Source of the DNA: Rubrobacter sp.
GTDB lineage: Bacteria > Actinomycetota > Rubrobacteria > Rubrobacterales > Rubrobacteraceae
Reading direction: 5' to 3'
Assembly: GCA_013695335.1 (NCBI GenBank)
Contig: JACDAR010000168.1
Span: 1 to 28,024, forward strand
Length of the DNA: 28,024 nucleotides
A model generated the notes under the pieces. It saw nothing but the letters and a program-made list of their open reading frames with translations. It had not been told where the DNA came from and searched no databases. Made by a program: the position numbers and the translations under genes. Positions 1 through 6,522 of this stretch are shown piece by piece (positions within the stretch are counted from its first letter, which is position 1; each line of letters opens with the position of its first letter).

Positions 1-114
1 GCCTTCATCTACGCCCTCCTCTTCCTCAAAAGGCCCATCGAAGGCGAGTATCTGCTGGTCGGCGGAGCCCTCTACGCCATCTTCGTGGTCACCGCCCTCT
101 TCACCATCCTCTAA
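1..114 (+). CDS. C-terminal end of a membrane protein (partial)
   Basis: The frame is open from the first base to a TAA at 112-114, giving the last 37 residues of a protein that begins outside the window. The peptide is strongly hydrophobic, with two likely membrane segments (about residues 1-9 and 19-37) separated by a short charged loop KRPIEGE, and it ends inside the second segment. It is therefore the tail of an integral membrane protein. I do not recognise the family. The next 127 bases up to the TerC gene are AT-rich, so the two genes are probably transcribed separately. Confidence 0.6.
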   Translation, partial: AFIYALLFLKRPIEGEYLLVGGALYAIFVVTALFTIL

Positions 115-177
115 GAAATTCGATTCCGAACCAAGTTGATTGAAATAGTGTAAATTACTGTTTCTGTTAATATGCGT

Positions 178-198
178 CGCTGGAAGGTATGACCAGCG
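178..198. other. Small hairpin upstream of the TerC-family gene
   Basis: CGCTGG at 178-183 and CCAGCG at 193-198 are perfect 6-base inverted arms around a 9-base loop, 43 bases before the TerC start. The conserved core of the yybP-ykoY manganese riboswitch, which precedes some TerC/YkoY genes elsewhere, is not visible here. The hairpin may be the end of the upstream transcript or a small leader structure. Confidence 0.3.
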
Positions 199-241
199 GG
201 TTGCCCTTGGTTGGCGGGGTGGGGTAGAGGAGGCTGACAAG

Positions 242-946
242 TTGTTCGAGGCGGTTTTCTGGATAGCGCTGGTCAAGGTGCTGACCGTCAACCTGATCCT
301 ATCCGGGGACAACGCGGTGGTTATCGCCATGGCAGCCCGGAGCCTCGAAGGGGGTCAACGCCGTCAGGCGATAGTCTGGGGCGCTGTTGGCGCTGTGGTG
401 CTCAGGCTCATCTTTGCCGCGGTCATCACGTTCCTGTTGAAGATTCCCTTCTTACAGGTAGTGGGTGGGCTGCTTTTGCTCTGGATCGCCTGGCAGCTAG
501 TTCAGGACGAGGACGGCGGGGAAGATAAAGTCCAGGCCGGGCAGAGCGCGTGGGAGGCAATCCGGATCATAATCGTCGCCGACGCCGTGATGTCGCTCGA
601 CAACGTGATCGCCCTCGTCGGCGCGGCCAAGCTGCACGGCGAGGTGGACTTCTGGTTGATAGTGATCGGGCTCGCAACCACGGTTCCGCTGGTGATCTTC
701 GGCGCAGCGCTCCTGACCTCGCTCTTGAACCGGTTCCCTATCCTCGTCTATGCGGGCGCGGCGTTGCTCGTGTACATCGCCGTTGAGATGTTCTTCGCCG
801 ACGAAGCCTCACACCATTACCTCGAACCGTTCGTACCGTTCGAGCTGTACATAGCCGTGATCGCCGCCGTCGTTTTCGCAGGGGCTGCCTGGCTATGGAA
901 GAAACGCACTGACGCAACCGTCGAGGAAGACGCCGGAAGCTCTTGA
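242..946 (+). CDS. TerC-family integral membrane protein (YjbE/YkoY type)
   Basis: 234-residue membrane protein of the TerC family, whose characterised members take part in metal homeostasis, notably manganese export, and in tellurite resistance. It shows about seven hydrophobic segments and the two acidic intramembrane motifs typical of the family: SGDNAV (Asp23, Asn24) in the first helix and SLDNVIAL (Asp120, Asn121) near the middle. Length and motif spacing match the short YjbE/YkoY group without CBS domains. The start is TTG at 242, chosen because AGAGGAGG at 226-233 lies 8 bases upstream and the helix with the first motif follows directly. It stands alone, convergent with the acetyltransferase gene. 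The ion transported cannot be told from sequence. Confidence 0.9.
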   Translation: MFEAVFWIALVKVLTVNLILSGDNAVVIAMAARSLEGGQRRQAIVWGAVGAVVLRLIFAAVITFLLKIPFLQVVGGLLLLWIAWQLVQDEDGGEDKVQAGQSAWEAIRIIIVADAVMSLDNVIALVGAAKLHGEVDFWLIVIGLATTVPLVIFGAALLTSLLNRFPILVYAGAALLVYIAVEMFFADEASHHYLEPFVPFELYIAVIAAVVFAGAAWLWKKRTDATVEEDAGSS

Positions 947-950
947 GCCC

Positions 951-970
951 GTGGCCGCGGGCGCGGCTAC
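951..970. terminator. GC-rich hairpin between convergent genes
   Basis: GTGGCCGCG (951-959) can pair with CGCGGCTAC (962-970), with one G-T wobble and a 2-base loop. It sits in the 36-base gap between the convergent TerC and GNAT genes. There is no T-run, so as an intrinsic terminator it is only a candidate. Confidence 0.3.
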
Positions 971-982
971 AGGGTACGCGCT

Positions 983-1555
983 TTACGGTCTACGAAGTTC
1001 GAAATGAACTGTGTCGCCAGCGGAGCGTGTGCGCCGCATACCAAGCTTCTCCAGCACCCTTAGCGAAGCCCCGTTGTCTTCGAGGCACTCAGCGATTATG
1101 CGCCTTATGCCGGGGCTGGAGAACGCGGCTTCGATGAGGGCTCTGGTCGCTTCCGAGGCGAAACCCCGTCCCCGGTATTCTAGGACGATGCTGTAGCCGA
1201 TCTCGACGGTCCCGCTGCGGTCGGGAGGGCCGTGGAATCCGGTCTCCCCGATCACGGTCCTGTTCGCTGCGTGCACTATGAGGCGGGTCGGCGCGGCGAC
1301 AGAGGTATCATCTGGGCCGTCGGCGAGGCTGGGCAACATGCGGGCGAAATCCGCGCCGGGCCACGACGGCGGCACGCGCGCCTGGAGTTTGTGGCCGAGT
1401 TCCTCGCGGTCTTCGAGGGCCGAACGCACCAGCCCAGGCGTCAGGGTTACGAGCCTCAGCCGTTCCGTGCGCAGTTCCCCCGAACTCTGACCAGCCGACG
1501 ATACGCCGCCGTAATCCGGGTCAGCCACCGACGTTGCCCGCGCCGGGTGAGTCAT
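983..1555 (-). CDS. GNAT acetyltransferase, RimJ/RimL-like
   Basis: 190-residue GCN5-related N-acetyltransferase of the RimJ/RimL-type group (Acetyltransf_3). Seen in the sequence: the N-terminal strand LRTERLRLVTLT, the central strand and acetyl-CoA loop VEIGYSIVLEYRGRGFASEATRA (the family's RGxGxA pyrophosphate loop), and the C-terminal N-x-A-S-x-R-V-L-E-K-L-G-M motif that closes the CoA site. Members acetylate protein N-termini or small-molecule amines; the substrate here is unknown. The ATG at 1553-1555 lies inside the preceding gene (35-base overlap, different frame) behind a GGGG stretch, suggesting coupled translation. The first ~25 residues are not conserved-looking, so the true start could be somewhat downstream. 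Confidence 0.85.
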   Translation of the reverse strand: MTHPARATSVADPDYGGVSSAGQSSGELRTERLRLVTLTPGLVRSALEDREELGHKLQARVPPSWPGADFARMLPSLADGPDDTSVAAPTRLIVHAANRTVIGETGFHGPPDRSGTVEIGYSIVLEYRGRGFASEATRALIEAAFSSPGIRRIIAECLEDNGASLRVLEKLGMRRTRSAGDTVHFELRRP

Positions 1556-1757
1556 CTACCCCGTGCCCGGTTCCTTCGACGGCCTGTCGAATGTCGTTCA
1601 GCTCCTCGTCCCCGCCCTCGTACGAGACCGCGACGAGGCCCTTCTCGGAGTCCACGTTCACCAGGTTAACGGGGTCCAGGCGCACCAGCGCGCGTTCGAG
1701 CTTCTCCGCGTCTTCGGCGCTCGAAAGATCCCGGACCACCAGCGTCACGTCTGGCAT
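1521..1757 (-). CDS. Small HMA-like (ferredoxin-fold) protein lacking CxxC
   Basis: 78-residue protein whose first ~65 residues resemble a heavy-metal-associated domain: strand MPDVTLVVRDL, helix SAEDAEKLERALVRL, strand VNLVNVDSEKGLVAVSYEG, then helix DEELNDIRQAVEGTGH. The first loop, where copper chaperones carry CxxC, reads VRDLSS, so classical soft-metal binding through that pair is absent. The C-terminal tail is Gly-rich and overlaps the GNAT reading frame. The ATG is preceded by a good ribosome site (GGGAGGAACA). Its role is unknown; a degenerate HMA fold could serve in protein contacts. Confidence 0.7.
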   Translation of the reverse strand: MPDVTLVVRDLSSAEDAEKLERALVRLDPVNLVNVDSEKGLVAVSYEGGDEELNDIRQAVEGTGHGVDDSPGAGNVGG

Positions 1758-1773
1758 TGTTCCTCCCGGATTG

Positions 1774-1806
1774 TAGGTTTCAGGCGTCAGGCAGCAGGTC
1801 TCAGCT
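1774..1806. repeat. Heptamer array, left arm of intergenic element 1
   Basis: On the minus strand this reads as degenerate 7-base units beginning CCTG: CCTGCTG, CCTGACG, CCTGAAA, CCT. It faces the array at 1995-2027 in inverted orientation across about 190 bases. The same units recur at 25416-25512. Confidence 0.6.
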
Positions 1807-1994
1807 TACTATCGTCAGAACTTCCGTGCGCGACCATTGAGCGACCGGGATGTGGGTCTGGGGTGTACGCTAGCGTCCACTACCTGCGCTGGAATCTAGT
1901 AGTTGCTGAAGCCTGACAGCGGGATTCGTAGAGGTTGGTCCACCTGGCCGACGAGGTTTGGCCGGTCGACCTGGCTCCCTCCGATACGGTAATT

Positions 1995-2027
1995 CCTGAT
2001 GCCTGAAACCTGTAACCTGTAACCTGC
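1995..2027. repeat. Heptamer array, right arm of intergenic element 1
   Basis: Consecutive units CCTGATG, CCTGAAA, CCTGTAA, CCTGTAA, CCTGC on the plus strand, ending immediately beside the htrA stop codon at 2028-2030. The period is exactly 7 bases. Between the arms (1807-1994) I see no gene, only a further fragment GAAGCCTGACAGC near 1908-1920 that resembles the same units. Confidence 0.7.
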
Positions 2028-3026
2028 CTACTCTTGTTGCTCGCGGGGACGCACGGTGAGCGTTTGCTCGTTGCCGCCCCGCAGCACGCGCAGTTCGGCA
2101 TCTTCGCCGATGGTGGATGCGTCGAGCAGGTTCAGGAGATCGTCGTTGGATCGGACTGGTTCGTCCCTGAAACCGACGATCACATCCTGCGGCCTGACGC
2201 CCGCCCTCTCGGCCGGGCTATTCGGTGCTACGTTCTCGACGCCAGCGCCGCCCTCGAAGCCGTTTCTCGACCGCGCGGGACGGCTCTGCACCATCACCCC
2301 GAGGTAGGCGCGGCGCACCCTGCCCTCGGTGACGAGCGTGAAGACAACGCGCCGGAACGTTCCTGAGACCGGGATGGCGAATCCGATACCCTGCGCGCCC
2401 CCGATGATGGCTGTGTTTATGCCTACCACCCGGCCCGAGGCGTCGGCGAGCGGGCCGCCCGAGTTGCCAGGGTTGATGGCTGCGTCCGTCTGGATGACGT
2501 TCTCGATCAGACGCCCGCTCTCGCCTCGGATGGAACGCCCGAGTGCGCTCACTACGCCAGCCGTCACGCTCCGCTGGAAACCGAGCGGGTTCCCAATGGC
2601 GACGACGAGCTGTCCGACAAGCAAATTTCCAGCATCCCCGAGCGTGGCGACAGGCGGCTCCTCCTCCGGCTCGAAGCGCACCACCGCCAGGTCGCTCGGC
2701 GGATCGTCGCCAAGAACCTCTGCAGGGAACGAGCCTCCTCCCGAAAGCGATACCTCGACGCCGTTGGATTCCGTCCGGCCCCTCCCGCGGCCACGCCCCT
2801 GTGCCCTTTGCAGGCCGCGCACCACATGGCTGTTGGTGACGGCGGTCGCTGAGCCGCCGTCCAGGCCGAGTACGACCCCACTCCCGCCGCCCCTGCCCCC
2901 GGGCACACCGACCGAAAGCACAGCAGGCTCGAGCTTCTCCGTTACGTCCCTTACAGCCCGCGAGTAGGCGTCCAGTTCTCCGCCATCTTGCCTGGAACTC
3001 GCGGACAGATTCTCGAAAATCTCCAT
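2028..3026 (-). CDS. HtrA/DegP-family serine protease with one PDZ domain
   Basis: 332-residue trypsin-fold protease. The catalytic triad is readable: His67 in TNSHVV, Asp112 in PPSDLAVV and Ser189 in NPGNSGGP. A single PDZ domain follows (about residues 240-325; the YLGV entry strand and the SPAERAGVRPQDVI motif). HtrA proteins degrade or refold damaged proteins. Unlike most HtrA proteins it has no signal peptide or membrane anchor: the N-terminus is acidic and polar, so it should remain in the cytoplasm unless exported by another route. The ATG start is the only plausible one, with the short leader GATACAAATAGCG and no clear Shine-Dalgarno. It is divergent from murT across 108 bases that carry a palindrome. 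Confidence 0.9.
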   Translation of the reverse strand: MEIFENLSASSRQDGGELDAYSRAVRDVTEKLEPAVLSVGVPGGRGGGSGVVLGLDGGSATAVTNSHVVRGLQRAQGRGRGRGRTESNGVEVSLSGGGSFPAEVLGDDPPSDLAVVRFEPEEEPPVATLGDAGNLLVGQLVVAIGNPLGFQRSVTAGVVSALGRSIRGESGRLIENVIQTDAAINPGNSGGPLADASGRVVGINTAIIGGAQGIGFAIPVSGTFRRVVFTLVTEGRVRRAYLGVMVQSRPARSRNGFEGGAGVENVAPNSPAERAGVRPQDVIVGFRDEPVRSNDDLLNLLDASTIGEDAELRVLRGGNEQTLTVRPREQQE

Positions 3027-3041
3027 GCGCTATTTGTATCG

Positions 3042-3054
3042 CACAGGCCCTGTG
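3042..3054. promoter_or_regulatory. 13-bp palindrome between htrA and murT
   Basis: CACAGGCCCTGTG is a perfect inverted repeat (6-base arms around one central base), 15 bases from the htrA start and about 80 from the murT start. Its position in a divergent intergenic region suggests an operator for htrA. No regulator can be named. Confidence 0.35.
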
Positions 3055-3120
3055 ATTTGCCCGGAAGAACGGCTAGGTTTTGGCGCGTTGATTCTGCGAA
3101 AGCGTATATTTGTTACTGGA

Positions 3121-3126
3121 TATAAT
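3121..3126 (+). promoter_or_regulatory. -10 box of murT, leaderless transcript likely
   Basis: TATAAT at 3121-3126 is a perfect -10 hexamer, followed by 8 bases and then ATG at 3135. Transcription would start at or within about two bases of the ATG, so the mRNA would have no leader. There is no Shine-Dalgarno, which agrees. No convincing -35 box is seen at normal spacing. Confidence 0.65.
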
Positions 3127-3134
3127 TGCCTTCA

Positions 3135-4556
3135 ATGGGCAGGCTACTCGACAACGCGCGGCTCTCGGCGGCGATAGCGGCAGCACGGTCGGCCCAGATC
3201 GCGAGTCGGAGATTGAAGAGGGGCGGGGGATCGACGGTTCCGGGCGTCGTGGCAAGGCGCATCGATCCCGGCGTGCTGGCAAAGCTATCGCGGCGGCTGC
3301 CTTTGGGTTCGGCGGCGATCACGGGTACCAACGGCAAGACTACAACTACCCGGATGGTCTCGAAGATTCTACAGACGGCGGGCATCCGGGCCGTCAACAA
3401 CTCCACGGGGGCGAACCTAATCACAGGCGTGACGGCGGCCCTGATCTCCGACTCCACAATCTCGGGCACACTTGCATCCCAGATTGGCCTGTTCGAGGTG
3501 GACGAGGCGAGCGTACCGAAGGTGGCGGAGGAGGCGGAACTCAAGATCCTCGCCGTCCTCAACCTGTTCCGCGACCAGCTCGACCGCTACGGCGAACTCG
3601 CCTATACGGGGAAGGTAATCGCCTCGGCGTTCGGAGACCTTCCGCAAGACGGCTCAGTGGTTCTGAACGCCGACGACCCGCTCGTCGCCAGCCTCGGCCG
3701 TTCGGCGATAAGCCCCGTCTACTATGGCGTGGACGAGCCAGCGCTCGACACCGGCCGTCTCCAGCACGTCGCTGACTCCAAGGACTGTCCGGTCTGCGGT
3801 ACGGCCCTCGTTTACGAGACGGTTTACATGGGCCACGTTGGCGTCTACGACTGCACGAACTGTGATTTCGGGAGGCCGGATCTCGACTACCGAGCAAGCC
3901 GGGTGCGCTTCGACGGGGCGCGGGGGACGGACTTTCATCTCGATACGCCGCATGGATCGCTGGAGATCCGGATCAAACTTCCGGGGCTGTACAACGTCTA
4001 CAACGCCCTCGCTGCGGCAACCGTCGCCTCCGAAGCGGGCGTCGGGCTGGAGGAAATCTCTCGCGGGCTGCGGGAGTTTGGTGGGGCGTTTGGGCGGGTG
4101 GAGCGGGTGGAAGCTGGTGACAGGGAAGCTTTTTTGCTCCTCATCAAGAACCCGGTCGGGTTCAACGAGATCCTGCGCACATTCGTCACAGGCGCCGACG
4201 CGAAACACGTCCTCATAGCCATAAACGACAACCACGCCGACGGCCGCGACGTCTCCTGGCTGTGGGACGTGGACTTCGAGATGCTAGCCGAAGCCCGCTC
4301 CGAGGGCATCACGAACGGCATGCGGCCCTTCACCGTGAGCGGCATCCGGGCCGGCGACATGGCAGTGCGCCTCAAGTACGCAGATCTTCCTGTCGGTGAT
4401 GTCATCCCTGACCGGAAGGAAGCCATACAGGCAGCCCTCGAAGCAACCCCTCCGGGCGAGACGCTATACGTCCTGCCGACGTACACGGCGATGCTGGAGA
4501 TCCGCAAGACTTTAAGCGAGCTTGGCTACACGCATCCGTTCTGGGAGGATAGATGA
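3135..4556 (+). CDS. murT: Lipid II isoglutaminyl synthase, MurT subunit
   Basis: 473-residue Mur-ligase-family protein. With GatD it amidates the alpha-carboxyl of D-Glu in lipid II to D-isoglutamine, using ATP and glutamine-derived ammonia. Seen: the P-loop GTNGKTT (Lys68), the Mur-ligase central domain with NLFRDQLDRYGE, a Cys4 zinc ribbon characteristic of MurT (Cys218, Cys221, Cys240, Cys243), and the C-terminal DUF1727 region with the ending YVLPTYTAMLEIRKTL. ATG at 3135 is preferred over the in-frame TTG at 3126 because the TTG overlaps the -10 box. Normally gatD follows directly; here 437 bases and an inverted gene intervene. Confidence 0.93.
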   Translation: MGRLLDNARLSAAIAAARSAQIASRRLKRGGGSTVPGVVARRIDPGVLAKLSRRLPLGSAAITGTNGKTTTTRMVSKILQTAGIRAVNNSTGANLITGVTAALISDSTISGTLASQIGLFEVDEASVPKVAEEAELKILAVLNLFRDQLDRYGELAYTGKVIASAFGDLPQDGSVVLNADDPLVASLGRSAISPVYYGVDEPALDTGRLQHVADSKDCPVCGTALVYETVYMGHVGVYDCTNCDFGRPDLDYRASRVRFDGARGTDFHLDTPHGSLEIRIKLPGLYNVYNALAAATVASEAGVGLEEISRGLREFGGAFGRVERVEAGDREAFLLLIKNPVGFNEILRTFVTGADAKHVLIAINDNHADGRDVSWLWDVDFEMLAEARSEGITNGMRPFTVSGIRAGDMAVRLKYADLPVGDVIPDRKEAIQAALEATPPGETLYVLPTYTAMLEIRKTLSELGYTHPFWEDR

Positions 4557-4575
4557 GCGCCGCGAGTAGACAGGC

Positions 4576-4785
4576 TCAATAGCGCACGGGATGGCTGCGG
4601 GCGTAGGAGTAAGCGGTGTAGGCCGAGATCACGTGCGCGACCCAGCCAAGTAATCCGCCAGTGCCGATCCAGAGCCCAGGCGTGATGATGAGCCACAGTA
4701 TGCCTGCCAGAATGCGGCCGTTGTAGAACTGGCCGATGCCTGGGATGATCACGCTGAGTACCGCCGCCAATGCCGGGTCGCGCAT
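4576..4785 (-). CDS. Small TM2-like membrane protein
   Basis: 69 residues with two hydrophobic segments (about 6-20 and 27-60), including the motif IPGIGQFYNGRILAGILW, which matches the pattern of TM2-type or related small membrane proteins (P-G-x-G-x-x-Y-x-G, then a hydrophobic helix). A strong Shine-Dalgarno (AGGAGG, 6 bases before the ATG) supports translation. The function of such proteins is mostly unknown. It lies in reverse orientation between murT and gatD, its stop 19 bases from the murT stop, and it shares a 208-base divergent region with gatD. Confidence 0.8.
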   Translation of the reverse strand: MRDPALAAVLSVIIPGIGQFYNGRILAGILWLIITPGLWIGTGGLLGWVAHVISAYTAYSYARSHPVRY

Positions 4786-4993
4786 GTTCGCCTCCTATCT
4801 CTATTCGTACAGTCCTCGTACTGTGTTTACGCAACTTCCCGATAAACGTTCCTTCACCGCGGATTGTTCGTAAGGACGACGAAACTGGACGTTGCTCGCT
4901 CGTGATGCCGTTCTTCCAGGGGCGCGACTTTCAGCGAGCCAGACGGGCCGGTAGTAAGCTAACGGGCGACGCCAGGCAGAAGGGAAGAACCAC

Positions 4994-5743
4994 ATGAAGC
5001 TCACTATCCACCACCTCTACGCTGACATGATGAACCTCTACGGCGACAGGGGAAACGTGATCTCCATTCGCAAGCGCTGCGAATGGCGCGGCATCCCGGT
5101 CGAGGTCGTGGACGTGGGCCTCGGAGAGGGGGTGAAGCCCACAGGCTGCGACATCTTCCTCTTCGGTGGTGGGCAGGACCGTGAGCAGGCGCTTCTGGCT
5201 GACGACCTCTCCGGCTCCAAGGGCGTGGACCTGCGGGCCATCGCCGATGACGGCGGCGTAATCCTCGGGGTGTGCGGTGGCTACCAGCTCATGGGCAACT
5301 CGTACGAGACGCCAGATGGTGAGAAGCTCCCCGGCGTAGGCATCTTCGACCTGCACACCGAGCCGCGTAACCCGGACGAGGAACGTCTCATTGGCAACGT
5401 CCTCGTCAGGGTTCGTGTCCCGGAGACCGGTGAGGAGCGAGAGATCGTCGGCTTCGAGAACCACGGCGGACGCACCCGCCTGGGCGATACCGAGCCTCTG
5501 GGAGAAGTCGTCGCAGGTTTCGGCAACAATGGAGAGGACGGCACCGAGGGCGCCCGCAGGCTGCACGCTTACGGGACCTACCTCCACGGCTCGTTGCTTC
5601 CCAAGAACCCCTGGCTAACGGATCAGCTCATTCTCAGCGCCCTGCGCCGCGTGGACGACGACTTTGATCTTGAAGCGCTGGATGATGCGGCGGAGCGTTC
5701 CGCTTTCGCCTCTATGGCGAGCCGGATGGCGGGGCGCCGCTAA
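4994..5743 (+). CDS. gatD: Lipid II isoglutaminyl synthase, glutaminase subunit GatD
   Basis: 249-residue CobB/CobQ-like class I glutamine amidotransferase that supplies ammonia to MurT. Seen: the opening MKLTIHHLYADMMNLYGDRGN typical of GatD, FLFGGGQDREQ, the nucleophile Cys94 in GVCGGYQLMG, and the catalytic His198 in TYLHGSLLPKNPWL. The length is normal. ATG at 4994 follows AAGGGAAGAACCAC, a modest ribosome site. Its separation from murT is unusual, so the two subunits probably depend on separate promoters or on read-through across the antisense TM2 gene. It ends in a 4-base convergent overlap (5740-5743) with the next gene. Confidence 0.93.
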   Translation: MKLTIHHLYADMMNLYGDRGNVISIRKRCEWRGIPVEVVDVGLGEGVKPTGCDIFLFGGGQDREQALLADDLSGSKGVDLRAIADDGGVILGVCGGYQLMGNSYETPDGEKLPGVGIFDLHTEPRNPDEERLIGNVLVRVRVPETGEEREIVGFENHGGRTRLGDTEPLGEVVAGFGNNGEDGTEGARRLHAYGTYLHGSLLPKNPWLTDQLILSALRRVDDDFDLEALDDAAERSAFASMASRMAGRR

Positions 5744-6453
5744 AAGCTCTCGACCGCTGGCCGGAGATCCAACTCCAGCGTCCATGCCGTTCCGTCCTGG
5801 GAATGTAGCTGCCAGTATGCCTCGGCGATGGCGTCTGGGGAGAGCATGGTGTGCTCCTCGCGGCCTGGTGACATTCCGCGCACCCTGGGCGTGTCGATCT
5901 GTCCGTCTATCACGACGTGCGCCACGTGGATTCCCTGCGGCCCGAACTCCCTCGCCATGCTCTGCCCGAGCGCCCGCAGCCCGAACTTGCCGACCGCGAG
6001 CGCGGAGAATCTGGCGCCACCCCGCATCGCGGCCGTCGCCCCGGTGAGCAGTATGGTGCCACTCCCGGCCTCGACCATCGACGGGAGTACCTGCTGTGCC
6101 GCGTAGAAAGCGCCGGCGCAGTTTGCCCGGAAGCACTCGTCGAACTTCTCTGGTTCTATCTCCAGGATGCCGCCCATCTGGAAAGCCCCTGCGTTGTACA
6201 CGAAGACCTCGGGGTCGCCAAGCTCGCTCCGCACCTGCTCGAAGGCCGCTTCTACCGAGGCCGGGTCCGTTGCGTTTGTGGAGACGAAGAGCGCGGTTCC
6301 GCCGTCGGCCTCGATCTCCTGCTGCGCATCCGCGACGCTCTCCTCGCGGCGGGCCATGAGGGCGACCGCATAGCCTTCACGGGCGAAGCGTCGCGCCACC
6401 GCTGCCCCGAGCCCTGGTCCCACGCCGACCACCACTGCCACCTTGCCGTTCAT
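5740..6453 (-). CDS. Atypical short-chain dehydrogenase lacking the catalytic Tyr
   Basis: 237-residue Rossmann-fold SDR. The nucleotide-binding loop is GVGPGLG (residues 10-16) rather than TGxxxGIG, and YNAG replaces NNAG. At the active site Lys156 is present, but the position four residues earlier, normally Tyr, is Leu152 (LAVGK instead of YxxxK), and the usual catalytic Ser region reads LTGATAA. This matches the known atypical SDR group (SDR_c10 type) without the standard tetrad, in which Phe often replaces Tyr; GIHVAHVVIDGQIDTP is also typical of that group. Its role is unknown. AGAGGAAACCCG precedes the ATG. Confidence 0.87.
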   Translation of the reverse strand: MNGKVAVVVGVGPGLGAAVARRFAREGYAVALMARREESVADAQQEIEADGGTALFVSTNATDPASVEAAFEQVRSELGDPEVFVYNAGAFQMGGILEIEPEKFDECFRANCAGAFYAAQQVLPSMVEAGSGTILLTGATAAMRGGARFSALAVGKFGLRALGQSMAREFGPQGIHVAHVVIDGQIDTPRVRGMSPGREEHTMLSPDAIAEAYWQLHSQDGTAWTLELDLRPAVESF

Positions 6454-6522
6454 CGGGTTTCCTCTCTACGCTGTTCTATGATGGCTTGCGCGCTTCTTCT
6501 ATTTGCACCCGGCTGGACATCA

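Noticed and set aside
115..241. Manganese riboswitch (yybP-ykoY) upstream of the TerC-family gene
   Set aside because: The conserved internal-loop sequences are not visible; only a short 6-bp hairpin is present.
1774..2027. CRISPR or minisatellite interpretation of the heptamer arrays
   Set aside because: The units are 7 bases and contiguous, with no spacers; the arrays are short, degenerate and inverted rather than one long tandem run.
4809..4824. ACAGT-n6-ACTGT inverted repeat before the TM2-like gene
   Set aside because: Five-base arms only; expected by chance at this scale and with no second copy.
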